A stretch of DNA of 64,000 bases, from NCBI RefSeq assembly GCF_902459765.1, contig NZ_CABPSP010000002.1:372001-436000 (forward strand). Direction: 5' to 3'. Positions 18,585 to 27,031 of the stretch are shown in pieces. Both the position numbers and the translations under genes were made by a program. This DNA is from Pandoraea anapnoica (GTDB taxonomy: Bacteria; Pseudomonadota; Gammaproteobacteria; Burkholderiales; Burkholderiaceae). Within the stretch, counting starts at the first letter, position 1; the number at the start of each line of letters is the position of its first letter. The notes beneath the pieces were generated by a model. That model searched no databases and was not told where the DNA came from. It saw only the letters and a list, made by a program, of their open reading frames with translations.

Positions 18585-20264
18585 ATGAAAAACATCCAAC
18601 GCAACCTTCTCGCTTCCGCCGTTCTTCTCGCCGTCGTCACGATGACCGGCTGCGCCAGCTCCGGTTCGGGCGGCACCAGTGGCTCGCTCGGTGACGGTGG
18701 CGGCAGCGGCACCTCGGCCGGCACCGGCAGCGGCGGCGGCTCGGGCGCAGGCACCGTGCCGGACGGTTCGGGCAACGGGAATGGCAGCGGTAACGGCAAT
18801 GGCAATGGCAACGGGAATGGAAACGGCAACGGCAACGGGAATGGCAATGGCGGCACGGGAGCCTCCACCAACCCGGTCGGCGTCGTGGCTGCCACCGCCA
18901 GCACGGGTGTCGTGACGCAAGTCGGCAAGACGGTCAGCGATCTGGGCACGACCCTCGGCAGCACGAACCTGCCGATCGTCAGTTCGCAAACGCAAGGCGG
19001 ACTGTCCGGCGCTGTCGTGAAGACAGGCGACGCCGTGCAGTCGATTGGAAACGGCCTCACGAACGGCCTCGGCAAGCTCGGTTCGAGCAACGACGCTCTG
19101 AACCCGACGCTCACCGGCGTCACGGGCGCCGTGACCAACCTCGGTCAGGCCGGTCAGCAAGTGGGTAGCGCTGTGGCAGGCCTGGGTCAAACCGGTCCGC
19201 TCAAGAACGTGGCGCTGGTGAACGGTGTCACCGGGCTGCTCGGCGGCGTGGTGACCTCGGTCGGCGACGCCGGTGTTGCACTCGGCAACGGGCTGACGAC
19301 CACGGTCAACAGCGCACCGGTACAGCAACTGACGTCGGGCCTGTCGAAGACCATCACCCCGATCACGACGGTGGTGACCAACACGACGCAAACGGTCGGT
19401 AACGCCACGGGTCTCGGCACGCCGGTCGCCGGTCTGCTCGCCACGGTCGGCGGCGGTCTGGCCGGTGTGGGCACCAAGCTCGGCGGTCAGATCAACAACC
19501 CGGTCGCGAAGGACCTCGGCGGCGTGGTCGCCGGTGTGGGCACCACGGTGGCCAGCCTTGGCGGCCTCGTCCACGGCACGCCGACGAGCACCAACCCGCT
19601 CGCTCCGCTGAGCGCTGCGCTCGGTGGCCTGTCGGGTGTAGTCGGTGTCGGCTCAGGCACGGGCTCCGGCCCGCTGGCTCCGGTCACGGGCTTGCTCTCG
19701 GGCCTCACGGGCGCGCTCGGCGGCGCGACGGGCGGTGCTTCGGGTAACAACCCGCTCGCCCCGGTCACCAACCTCGTCTCCGGCCTGACGGGCGCGCTCG
19801 GCGGTGCAACCGGCGGTGCCTCGGGCAGCAACCCGCTCGCTCCGGTCACCAACCTCGTCTCCGGCCTGACGGGCGCACTCGGCGGCGCAACGGGCGGTGC
19901 TTCGGGCAGCAACCCGCTCGCCCCGGTCACCAACCTTGTCTCCGGTCTGACCGGCGCACTCGGCGGCGCAACGGGCGGTGCTTCGGGCAGCAACCCGCTC
20001 GCCCCGGTCACCAACCTTGTCTCCGGTTTGACGGGCGGCCTCGGCGGCACGCTCACGGCTGGCGCAGGCGGCTCGATTGGAACCGGCGGTGCTTCGGCCA
20101 GCGCAGGCGGCTCGGCTTCGGGCGGTGTGCTCGCCCCGGTGACGACGCTGCTCGGCTCGGTGACGGGTGCGGTCGGCGGCGCAACGTCGGGCGGCAGCAA
20201 CAGCGGCGGCCCGCTCGCCCCGGTGACCGGCTTGCTCGGCGGCCTGCTCGGCGGCAAGAAGTAA
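18585..20264 (+). CDS. Collagen-like-family lipoprotein, paralogue A
   Basis: 559 aa. Lipoprotein signal with lipobox MTGC (Cys23), followed by Ala/Ser, so outer-membrane sorting is expected. Then a Gly/Ser/Thr spacer with a Gly-Asn dipeptide run (about residues 63-89), a middle region of regularly spaced Val/Gly heptad-like segments (GVVTQVGKTVSDLGTTLG, GDAVQSIGNGLTNGLGKLG), and a C-terminal region of 27-residue repeats NPLAPVTNLVSGLTGALGG plus ATGGASGS. It resembles Proteobacterial proteins annotated as collagen-like triple-helix repeat proteins (Collagen_mid type), though true Gly-X-Y triplets are not seen. Likely a surface or matrix protein. Two further paralogues follow. Almost no Cys, Trp or aromatic residues. 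Confidence 0.8.
   Translation: MKNIQRNLLASAVLLAVVTMTGCASSGSGGTSGSLGDGGGSGTSAGTGSGGGSGAGTVPDGSGNGNGSGNGNGNGNGNGNGNGNGNGNGGTGASTNPVGVVAATASTGVVTQVGKTVSDLGTTLGSTNLPIVSSQTQGGLSGAVVKTGDAVQSIGNGLTNGLGKLGSSNDALNPTLTGVTGAVTNLGQAGQQVGSAVAGLGQTGPLKNVALVNGVTGLLGGVVTSVGDAGVALGNGLTTTVNSAPVQQLTSGLSKTITPITTVVTNTTQTVGNATGLGTPVAGLLATVGGGLAGVGTKLGGQINNPVAKDLGGVVAGVGTTVASLGGLVHGTPTSTNPLAPLSAALGGLSGVVGVGSGTGSGPLAPVTGLLSGLTGALGGATGGASGNNPLAPVTNLVSGLTGALGGATGGASGSNPLAPVTNLVSGLTGALGGATGGASGSNPLAPVTNLVSGLTGALGGATGGASGSNPLAPVTNLVSGLTGGLGGTLTAGAGGSIGTGGASASAGGSASGGVLAPVTTLLGSVTGAVGGATSGGSNSGGPLAPVTGLLGGLLGGKK
18771..18851 (+). repeat. Gly-Asn-coding hexanucleotide repeat
   Basis: Degenerate tandem GGNAAY units (GGCAAC, GGGAAT, GGCAAT) encoding a Gly-Asn run with two Gly-Ser interruptions, inside lipoprotein A just after its lipobox. 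A length-variable spacer or tether is likely. Confidence 0.85.
19668..20030 (+). repeat. 81-bp tandem repeat in lipoprotein A
   Basis: Four full copies and one partial copy with exact 81-bp period (units begin at 19668, 19749, 19830, 19911, 19992), each coding 27 residues beginning NPLAPVTNL. Copies 2-4 are nearly identical in DNA, which favours recombinational change in copy number. Confidence 0.9.
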
Positions 20265-20585
20265 TCGAGCGGCCCGAATCGACAACGTCGACACATCGCT
20301 CAGCGCACAGACTTCACGAGAGGCAGACCGATCATGACCCGCGCGAATCCACCGCCAGCTTGTGACCGCCGCGATCCGGCCCTCACTCCGATGCTCACGC
20401 ACCGGATCGGGCCGGGCCGGATCCGGCTCACCCCACCCGCTGCACGCCCACAACGGCATCACAGCGAGCGGCAACGGTTTCTCAAATGGAAATAGCAGTC
20501 CCTGCGGCAATTCGCGACATCACACGGCGTCATTGAGCGGTCCCCCGCCAGCCGATATTCAGAACGAACAAGGGAGATAGACATC
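20265..20585. other. Gap between lipoprotein genes A and B
   Basis: A 321-base spacer. It carries a possible 53-codon ORF at 20334-20495 and some short GC-rich inverted repeats (around 20398-20428, CCGGATCGGGCC/GGCCGGATCCGG), but no U-run terminator and no sigma-54-type promoter. Confidence 0.5.
20334..20495 (+). CDS. Possible 53-aa small ORF between lipoproteins A and B
   Basis: ATG at 20334 follows GAGAGGCAGACCGATC, a passable ribosome-binding site. The peptide MTRANPPPACDRRDPALTP continues as a basic, Pro/Arg/His-rich chain of 53 residues with no signal peptide or recognised domain. May be a genuine small protein of the cluster or chance in GC-rich DNA. Confidence 0.25.
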   Translation: MTRANPPPACDRRDPALTPMLTHRIGPGRIRLTPPAARPQRHHSERQRFLKWK

Positions 20586-21782
20586 ATGAGCAACGCAATT
20601 CAACGCACTCTGCTGGCTTCGGCCGCCATCGCAGCCATCGCCCTCACGGGTTGCTCCAGCGGCGGCGGCGGCAGCGGCGCCACCTCGGCCGGCACGACCG
20701 GTACCCCGAACGCGGTCGGCACGACGGCCGCCGGTGCAGGTGGCGTGGTCAGCTCGGCGGGCAACTTGGTGAGCGCCCTCGGCGATCAGGTGGCCAGCAC
20801 GCAACTGCCGCTTGTCTCGTCGCAAACGTCGCAAGGCATGGGTGGCGCACTCAAGAGCACGGGGAACGCCGTCACCGATCTCGGCAATGCCGTCAGCAGC
20901 GGCCTCGGCCAGACCGGCACGAATGCGAATACCGTGGGTGTGACGCTTGCCGGTGTCGCCCCTGCCGTGACAGATCTTGGCCACGCCGGCGTTTCGCTCG
21001 GCAGCGGCATTCAGGGCATCACCAAGGGCAATCCGCTGCAAGGCACCCCGGTTGACACGCTGGTGAGCGGCGTCGGTGGCGTCGTCCAGTCGGTAGGCCA
21101 GGGCGGCATTGCCGGTGGCGCGATCCTCGGTCAGGCGCTCGCAACGACCGGACCGGTCGGGCAAGTGACCTCTACGCTGTCGCAGCCGATCAATCAGATT
21201 ACCAACATGGTCTCCGACACCACGCGCACCGTGGGCACAACGACGGGCCTCGGCGGTCCGGCGTCCAACCTGATCACTACCGTCGGCGGTGTTGTCAGCA
21301 AGGTCGGCACGACCATCGGCGGTACGTCGAACAACGGTGTGGTGGTCGCACTCGGCAACACGGTGGACGCCACCGGGAAAACCGTCTCGACGCTCGGCGG
21401 CGTAGTCAACGGTCCCACGTCGAATGGCTCGACGAATTCGTTCGGCTCGCTGCTTGGCGGTCTCGGCAATACGGCCGCAGGTGGTGGCAGCTCGGGTAAC
21501 CCGCTCGGCTCCGTTACCGGTCTGCTGGGCGGTCTCGGCGGTCTGGGTGGCACCAGCGGCAGCAGCAGCCCGCTGGCGCCTGTGACGAGCCTGCTCGGCG
21601 GTCTGAGCGGCGCGGCGTCCGGTGGCAGCAGCGGTAGCAGCAACCCGCTTGCCCCCGTCACGAACCTGCTCTCGGGCGTGACGAGCAGCGCCGGTGGCAG
21701 CACGGGTGGCGCGGGCGGTTTGCTGGTGCTGATCCAGCCGGTGACGAACCTCTTGGGCAGCGTCGCCAGCGTCGGCAAGTAA
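20586..21782 (+). CDS. Collagen-like-family lipoprotein, paralogue B
   Basis: 398 aa. Lipobox LTGC with Cys at residue 23, the same position as in A and C. Short Gly/Ser/Thr spacer, then the shared middle region (VVSSAGNLVSALGDQVAST, QGMGGALKSTGNAVTDLG, VTDLGHAGVSLGSGIQG) and a C-terminal part with NPLGSVTGLLGGLGGLGG and NPLAPVTNLLSGVTSS-type repeats, fewer and less regular than in A. Ribosome-binding site AAGGGAGATAGACATC before ATG. Probable outer-membrane surface lipoprotein paralogous to A and C. Confidence 0.8.
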   Translation: MSNAIQRTLLASAAIAAIALTGCSSGGGGSGATSAGTTGTPNAVGTTAAGAGGVVSSAGNLVSALGDQVASTQLPLVSSQTSQGMGGALKSTGNAVTDLGNAVSSGLGQTGTNANTVGVTLAGVAPAVTDLGHAGVSLGSGIQGITKGNPLQGTPVDTLVSGVGGVVQSVGQGGIAGGAILGQALATTGPVGQVTSTLSQPINQITNMVSDTTRTVGTTTGLGGPASNLITTVGGVVSKVGTTIGGTSNNGVVVALGNTVDATGKTVSTLGGVVNGPTSNGSTNSFGSLLGGLGNTAAGGGSSGNPLGSVTGLLGGLGGLGGTSGSSSPLAPVTSLLGGLSGAASGGSSGSSNPLAPVTNLLSGVTSSAGGSTGGAGGLLVLIQPVTNLLGSVASVGK

Positions 21783-21881
21783 TCACAGCAATCGTTTCAG
21801 GACGTGGCGCGGCGCAAACAGCCGTTGGGCCGTCGTAGCGCCGACCACGTCACAACTAACAACAAACGATAAGGAAATGCC

Positions 21882-22625
21882 ATGGCCCGCTTTCTCTCCG
21901 ATACCGGCGTTCTGATGCGCGGTCATGGCGAATCCGCCCCGCAAGGCGCAGAACCTCTGGCGATGCGCGACACCAGAAGCTCCGGCAGTCACTATGCCGG
22001 CCCGCAAAGTCATAACACATACGGTACCGAGTCCGGCACCGCTTCGCCTAACGGCTCCAATGGAACGAACGCAACGAACGGAGCGAACGGCACCATGAGC
22101 GATCGACACACGAACCGTAACGATCTCGTCGCCGGTATCGTCCGCTCGCTCGGACGCCGGCTGGCAGTCTACACGGCGCTCTATCACGCAGCGCTTGCCG
22201 AGCAGCTCGGCCTGAACGTCACCGATCTGAACGCGCTCGATTTGATTCTCGAACTCGAATCGATCACCGCAGGACAGCTCGCCGAACTCATGGGTGTGAG
22301 CTCCGGTGGCATCACTACCGTCATCGACCGGCTGGAGCGCGCAGGCTTCGTCGAGCGCGAGAAGAACCCGCACGACCGTCGCATGGTGATGATTCACCCC
22401 ATCGAAGAAAAGTGCGCGCAGATCGAACAATTCCTGTCGTCCGTCTCTCGTGAACTCACTGCGGTGAGCGCAGCGTATGACCACAGCGAACTCGCTGCGA
22501 TTCACGACTTCCTGGTGCAGAGCATTCGCACCCTCAAGAGCGAGACCTTCCGTCTGCGCTTCGAGGCCGATCAGGACATCGCCGGTCTGGTGTCGAACGG
22601 ACGCGGCAACACATCGAAGTCGTAA
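21882..22625 (+). CDS. MarR family transcriptional regulator within the lipoprotein cluster
   Basis: 247 aa. The first about 70 residues are a low-complexity Ser/Gly/Asn/Thr extension, then a MarR winged helix: ALDLILELESITAGQLAEL, recognition helix region GVSSGGITTVIDRLERAGFV and the wing EKNPHDRRMVMIHP. ATG at 21882 is preceded by ATAAGGAAATGCC. An internal start at 22095 (MSDRHTNRND) would give a standard-length MarR; the extended N-terminus is therefore odd and the true start uncertain. Sitting between lipoproteins B and C, it likely controls this cluster. Confidence 0.88.
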   Translation: MARFLSDTGVLMRGHGESAPQGAEPLAMRDTRSSGSHYAGPQSHNTYGTESGTASPNGSNGTNATNGANGTMSDRHTNRNDLVAGIVRSLGRRLAVYTALYHAALAEQLGLNVTDLNALDLILELESITAGQLAELMGVSSGGITTVIDRLERAGFVEREKNPHDRRMVMIHPIEEKCAQIEQFLSSVSRELTAVSAAYDHSELAAIHDFLVQSIRTLKSETFRLRFEADQDIAGLVSNGRGNTSKS

Positions 22626-22725
22626 GCCCAATAGCGGACGGGCAGATGGCGTTCGCACGAACGCTACGACCGCCCCCGTCGACGCAGGTCGAAGCGGACT
22701 GCGCCGTGCCGAAAGGAGATACGTC

Positions 22726-24024
22726 ATGTCGAAGATTCTGCGTCCCACGTTGTTCGCGGCAATTGTGGCGGGTGTAGTCAGTATTACCGGATGCTCCAGC
22801 TCGGGTGGCGGCAGCGGCGCGACGGCCAACACGCCGACCAACCCCACGAACCCCAATAACCCGACGAATCCGACCAACCCCGTCAATCCGACGAACCCCA
22901 CCACGAGCAGCAATGGTGTCGTGAGTTCTGTCGGCTCGGTGGTGAGCGCGGTCGGCGATCAGGTGTCGGGCACGACCATTCCTGGTGTTTCACCGCAGGT
23001 CACGCAAGGCGTCGGCGGCGCGATCTCACAGACGGGCACCGCCGTCGCCGATCTCGGCAAAGGCGTCGGCGACGGTCTCGGTCAACTCGGAAAGTCCGGC
23101 GCGAATCCAGTTGGCACCACGCTCGCGAGTACCGGTGGCGTCGTGTCCGATCTCGGCAACGCCACCAAGTCGCTCGGTAGCGGCGTGACCGGCATCGGCA
23201 ACAGCGGACCGCTCGCCAATACCCCTGTCAGCTCGCTGACGGGCGTGCTGGGTCAGGCGGTCACCACCGTCGGTCAGGGTGTCGTCACCGGCGGCCAGGC
23301 CCTCTCGCAGACGCTCACGAGCCCGCAAGTCGTTCAGGCGACCTCGGCGCTCTCGTCCGCCATCACACCGATCACAAACACGCTCGTCACGACGACGCAA
23401 ACCGTCGGCGGTGCCAGCGGCCTCGGTACACCTGTTGCAGGTTTGCTCGGCACGCTCGGCGGCGCATTGAATTCGACGGGCGTACAGGTCAAGGCGGCCG
23501 CACCCAACGCCGTCGTCGCGAGTCTCGGCAATCCGCTGATGGCCTTGGGCAATACGGTCACGAGCGCAGGCAGTCTGCTCTCCGGCAGTACGAACGGCAG
23601 CAGCGCGAACGCGCTGGGGAACGTGCTGGCGAACGTCGGTAATACGACGGTGACGCCGACGACCGCTGGCGGCAGCAATCCGCTCGGCGCGCTCACCGGA
23701 TTGCTGGGCGGGCTGGGTGGCACCTCGGGTGCATCGGGTAATCCGCTCGGGTCGCTCACGGGACTGCTTGGCAGCGTGGCCGGTGGCGGTGCATCCGGCA
23801 GCAATCCGCTGAGTCCTGTTACAGGTCTACTCGGCAGCGTGACAAGTGCGACGGGTACGGGCGGCAGCAGTGCAAGCAATCCGCTCGCCCCCGTCACAAC
23901 GTTGCTCAGTTCGGTGACCGCTCCGTTGACGTCGGTTGCCGGTGGCGCATCGGGGAGTACCGGCGGCGCAGGCGGTCTGCTTGCCCCGGTAACCGGTTTG
24001 CTCGGGGGACTGGGCGGCAAGTAA
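22726..24024 (+). CDS. Collagen-like-family lipoprotein, paralogue C
   Basis: 432 aa from ATG 22726-22728, preceded by a strong AAAGGAGAT; the open frame extends to 22477 inside the MarR gene but without lipoprotein features. Lipobox ITGC with Cys23, then a spacer of Asn-Pro-Thr repeats (NPTNPNNPTNPTNPVNPT), the shared middle region (VVSSVGSVVSAVGDQVSGT, QGVGGAISQTGTAVADLGKG) and C-terminal NPLGALTGLLGGLGG and NPLAPVTTLLSSVTAP repeats. The spacer differs in chemistry from that of A (Gly-Asn) and B (Gly/Ser), while the middle domain is conserved. Confidence 0.8.
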   Translation: MSKILRPTLFAAIVAGVVSITGCSSSGGGSGATANTPTNPTNPNNPTNPTNPVNPTNPTTSSNGVVSSVGSVVSAVGDQVSGTTIPGVSPQVTQGVGGAISQTGTAVADLGKGVGDGLGQLGKSGANPVGTTLASTGGVVSDLGNATKSLGSGVTGIGNSGPLANTPVSSLTGVLGQAVTTVGQGVVTGGQALSQTLTSPQVVQATSALSSAITPITNTLVTTTQTVGGASGLGTPVAGLLGTLGGALNSTGVQVKAAAPNAVVASLGNPLMALGNTVTSAGSLLSGSTNGSSANALGNVLANVGNTTVTPTTAGGSNPLGALTGLLGGLGGTSGASGNPLGSLTGLLGSVAGGGASGSNPLSPVTGLLGSVTSATGTGGSSASNPLAPVTTLLSSVTAPLTSVAGGASGSTGGAGGLLAPVTGLLGGLGGK

Positions 24025-24106
24025 ATCGACGGGACATCGATCCCGCCGGAAGATCGCGAGGGGGAACCGTTCGCAGGATGCAGGCCCTGACGACGGTGCA
24101 GGACGG

Positions 24107-24144
24107 CAACGCCCGGACAGTGAAGCGACACTGCCCGGGCGTTG
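24107..24144 (+). terminator. Long hairpin after lipoprotein C
   Basis: CAACGCCCGGACAGTG and CACTGCCCGGGCGTTG form a 16-bp stem with one mismatch around a six-base loop, 83 bases past the stop of gene C. No U-run follows, so it may be a rho-assisted terminator or an mRNA-stabilising structure. Confidence 0.5.
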
Positions 24145-24298
24145 TCGTATCTGGCGTCGAACGCGCTGTCGTCGGCAACTGATCGCTCGCATGTTCATGA
24201 GACCCGCTGCCGCGACTTTCAAATGAGCCATTCTTGATTTCCGGGGGCAAAGGCGTCGCGCAGAATCGCTCGCCTTTCACGTCCTTTACTCACCCCCT

Positions 24299-25675
24299 AT
24301 GCAAATCTTATCCGGCGCATTCAATCCTTCGCATCGCCCCTGCGCCGTCACCCCAAGCACCGCGAACGAATCGCCCAACACCGCTGTCGACGATACATCG
24401 CCGCCCCCGTCCCACAACAGCGTGACCTCCTGCGAGACACCCGCCGAATGGGCGGATATCGCCAGAGAGCGTCGCACGTTCGATGCGCAGCGGCGACGCT
24501 CGCTTGAACGGATCGGTACGTTATCGAACACAGAGACCCGGCGTCGCACTCAGTCGTGCAGCGCGCAGAACGATCCACTCACGGAGCGCATGCGCGCGCT
24601 GATCCAGGCGTGGCGCGAAGCGACCCGGGAATCACTCGCGTCAGGATCGCGCGCTTGCGGCTGCCTGGGATCGGTGGCCTACGACAATGTATTCGCGCAA
24701 ATGCAACCGCTCATCGGCGACGACGCCGCTCACGATTCCGCTTGTCGGACAGCGAAGCTCGTCACCGTCGCGCAGCGCATCGACGAACTCGATACGCTGA
24801 TCGAAGCAAAAGGCAAGTCACGTCTCCCCGCGTCGATGATCGAACAACGCAACGACATCACAGCCGCCCTTGTGAATCACGACGTCTATTTCGATCACTC
24901 GGTCCCAGAGATTTTGCCGACACGCGTGCGTCGCATCAGCGTGCACGACGACAACGGACCGAAGCAATCGGGCTTCTTCGGCGCGCTCTATGAAGACAAG
25001 CTTTGCGAGCGCTATCTCGCGGCGGATCGCGGCACGGAGATGGGCATTACCGGACGCGCCCTGGTCGACTGGATGCACAACTTGCGACAGGCGTTGGGGT
25101 TGCGCTCCAAGCAGTACGAAGAGGCCATCAACTGGGGCAAATCGCTGGCGCTTCACTACCCGCCGCGGCAGCTCGTGTTCACGGGCCATTCGCTAGGGGG
25201 CGGGCTGGCCTCTGCGCAGACATCCGTCGTGCGGCAATCGACTGCTGTGACGTTCGACACCGCTGGGCTGAATACTCGCACGGTCGCGCGGCATGCCGCC
25301 GTTCCCGCAGGGGCGCGTGTGAAATCGTATTACGTCGACGGCGAGATGCTTTCCGTGATCCAGGATATGTTGAAGCATGGTCTGAACATGGCGACCCGCA
25401 TTCCGATCTTCGGCAACGCAGTGTCGTGGTTTGCGCAAATCATGGTCCCCCGCCCCATCGGTACACGCATCGCGTTGCCGCCCGCCCCGCCGCCAACGGC
25501 TCCCGCCACGGGTCATCGCGGCCGTCATGCGTCGCATGAAACGCCCGCTGCGCCAAGCACCTCGGGCATTCGGGGTGCCATCGCCCGGCATTCGACATTG
25601 CAGATGATCTACTCGTTGTTCGACGGCCTGCCCAGCGCAGCTCGCGCGACGAGCGCGCTCTCACCGGCACGTTAA
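24299..25675 (+). CDS. Lipase-like alpha/beta hydrolase protein
   Basis: 458 aa. The central part has LVFTGHSLGGGLASAQ (about residues 296-311), a GxSxG nucleophile elbow as in class-3 lipases and DUF2974-type proteins, followed by AVTFDTAGLN where a catalytic Asp would be expected. The first about 90 residues are polar and probably disordered, with several Cys further on (ACGCLGS); the C-terminal 80 are Pro/Ala/His-rich. No signal peptide, TAT motif or lipobox. The combination of disordered N-terminus, lipase fold and no Sec signal is reminiscent of secreted effectors, but no secretion gene adjoins it, so that is speculation. It is followed by a strong terminator. Confidence 0.6.
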   Translation: MQILSGAFNPSHRPCAVTPSTANESPNTAVDDTSPPPSHNSVTSCETPAEWADIARERRTFDAQRRRSLERIGTLSNTETRRRTQSCSAQNDPLTERMRALIQAWREATRESLASGSRACGCLGSVAYDNVFAQMQPLIGDDAAHDSACRTAKLVTVAQRIDELDTLIEAKGKSRLPASMIEQRNDITAALVNHDVYFDHSVPEILPTRVRRISVHDDNGPKQSGFFGALYEDKLCERYLAADRGTEMGITGRALVDWMHNLRQALGLRSKQYEEAINWGKSLALHYPPRQLVFTGHSLGGGLASAQTSVVRQSTAVTFDTAGLNTRTVARHAAVPAGARVKSYYVDGEMLSVIQDMLKHGLNMATRIPIFGNAVSWFAQIMVPRPIGTRIALPPAPPPTAPATGHRGRHASHETPAAPSTSGIRGAIARHSTLQMIYSLFDGLPSAARATSALSPAR

Positions 25676-25720
25676 TCCCCGATATTTCCGTTACCCCGGT
25701 TCGCCCCGGGGCCCTCAACG

Positions 25721-25755
25721 AAAAAGACCCGGCGAAAATTCGTCCGGGTCTTTTT
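25721..25755. terminator. Bidirectional rho-independent terminator
   Basis: AAAAAGACCCGG, a ten-base loop region CGAAAATTCG and TCCGGGTCTTTTT, flanked by A-run and T-run. It separates the rightward lipase-like gene from the leftward DUF2147 gene and can serve both. Confidence 0.9.
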
Positions 25756-25790
25756 GTCGTCTGTCGAAGACGCTTGCGACGTTCGCTGCC

Positions 25791-26282
25791 TTATTGCTCG
25801 CGAATCCACGTCTGTGTGCGGCCGATCAGCGAAATGCCGATGAAGCCGCGAACGTCGAGCTTCTTGCCACCGTCCGTCACGGTCATCTTGCACTTGTAGT
25901 CCTTGCCGTTCTCCGGATCGAGGATGTAACCACCACCGTAGGAGTCACCGTCCTTCTTGATGCCGCGGATGATCTGCATGCCGAGCATCTTCTGGCCCTT
26001 GCGCTCGTCGGTGCACTTATCGCACACGCGCGCGGGATCGTCATTCTCGCCAAGACCCTTCGTGATCACGCCGACGTACTCGCCGTCCTTCTCCGAGATC
26101 GTGACGAGCGCTTTCGGCTTGCCCGTGTTGTCGTCGACCGTCTTCCACACGCCGACCGGCGACGTGTCGTCGGCGGCCAGCGCCGCCTTCGCGACACCGC
26201 CCAGCAACGCTACTGCGACGAGCGCATGCGCACCCAGACGTCGCCACGACGTCGCGTTCGAAATCTGCTTCATGATTGTCAT
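25791..26282 (-). CDS. DUF2147 family exported protein, copy 1
   Basis: 163 aa. Signal peptide (HALVAVALLGGVAKAALA, cleavage near ALAAD), then a DUF2147 domain: SPVGVWKTVDDNTGKPKALV, VCDKCTDERKGQKMLGMQII, YILDPENGKDYKCKMTV and the tail GFIGISLIGRTQTW. A conserved Cys pair CDKC and the lone Cys in YKCKM are visible. Periplasmic, beta-sandwich type; function unknown. It and the next gene are clear tandem paralogues, ending with the same eight residues. Confidence 0.88.
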   Translation of the reverse strand: MTIMKQISNATSWRRLGAHALVAVALLGGVAKAALAADDTSPVGVWKTVDDNTGKPKALVTISEKDGEYVGVITKGLGENDDPARVCDKCTDERKGQKMLGMQIIRGIKKDGDSYGGGYILDPENGKDYKCKMTVTDGGKKLDVRGFIGISLIGRTQTWIREQ

Positions 26283-26503
26283 CCTCCCAGATACGGAATT
26301 GATTGTCGTAGGACTCGACGTCGTCGCCGGGAATGCGGCATATCTCGCGTGAGTCGCTTTGAAGATTACGCCAAAGGCGTGACCTCGTGCTGAGGAAGTC
26401 CTCTAGCCGACCAGCGTCTGCGTCGTGCCATCGCGTATGGCCCGACGTGAATCTTCGTCGCTCAATCTACCGGGTGATGAAAAGGATGTGAGGGGATGTG
26501 GCG

Positions 26504-26977
26504 CTACTGCTCGCGAATCCACGTCTGCGTGCGGCCCAGCAAAGAGATGCCGAAATAGCCTCGAACTTCGAGTTTCTTGCCACCTTCGACGACCCGCATC
26601 TTGCAGCCGTATTCGCTGCCGCTGTCAGGATCAAGAATCTTCCCACCAACGTACTCGTCGCCATCGGGGTCCTTGTGCAGCCCCCGTATGATCTGCATGC
26701 CTTGAAGCTTCTTGCCGCGACGCGCATCGGTGCATTCGTTGCAGCGGCGCTCCAGCCCGTCTGGCCGACCGAGGCTCCTGGTCAGCGCACCGACGATCTC
26801 CCCGTCTTTTTCGGTAATGGTGATGAGGGCTTTCGGGTCGCCCGTCTCGTCGACAATGCGCCACACGCCGACCGGCGTCGACGGATCGGCGGACGCCACG
26901 ACCACGAGCGCGTTGCCCGTCAGCATGGCGGCGACGCACAGGCGCCGCCAGGACATCACATTCAAAATCGCGTTCAA
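26504..26977 (-). CDS. DUF2147 family exported protein, copy 2
   Basis: 157 aa. Signal peptide MSWRRLCVAAMLTGNALVVV region with cleavage near VASAD. DUF2147 domain with TPVGVWRIVDETGDPKALIT, RRCNECTDARRGKKLQGMQI and ILDPDSGSEYGCKMRV. Roughly 60 percent identical by eye to copy 1, including CxxC and the C-terminal TQTWIREQ. The 221-base gap between the copies could give copy 1 its own promoter. Confidence 0.88.
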   Translation of the reverse strand: MNAILNVMSWRRLCVAAMLTGNALVVVASADPSTPVGVWRIVDETGDPKALITITEKDGEIVGALTRSLGRPDGLERRCNECTDARRGKKLQGMQIIRGLHKDPDGDEYVGGKILDPDSGSEYGCKMRVVEGGKKLEVRGYFGISLLGRTQTWIREQ

Positions 26978-27031
26978 GATCGTGTTCGCAACTGGCCGGA
27001 AAGCGCGGGTCGATGAGAGGGATTGGAGGAA

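Noticed and set aside
18585-20264. CRISPR array suspected from regular repeats in this gene
   Set aside because: Repeats are 81-bp in-frame coding units without variable spacers; no cas gene in the window.
19487-20296. Long Pro-rich minus-strand ORFs opposite the lipoprotein genes
   Set aside because: They mirror the Gly/Thr-rich repeats on the other strand; high GC keeps the antisense frame open. The sense frames have lipoboxes and ribosome-binding sites.
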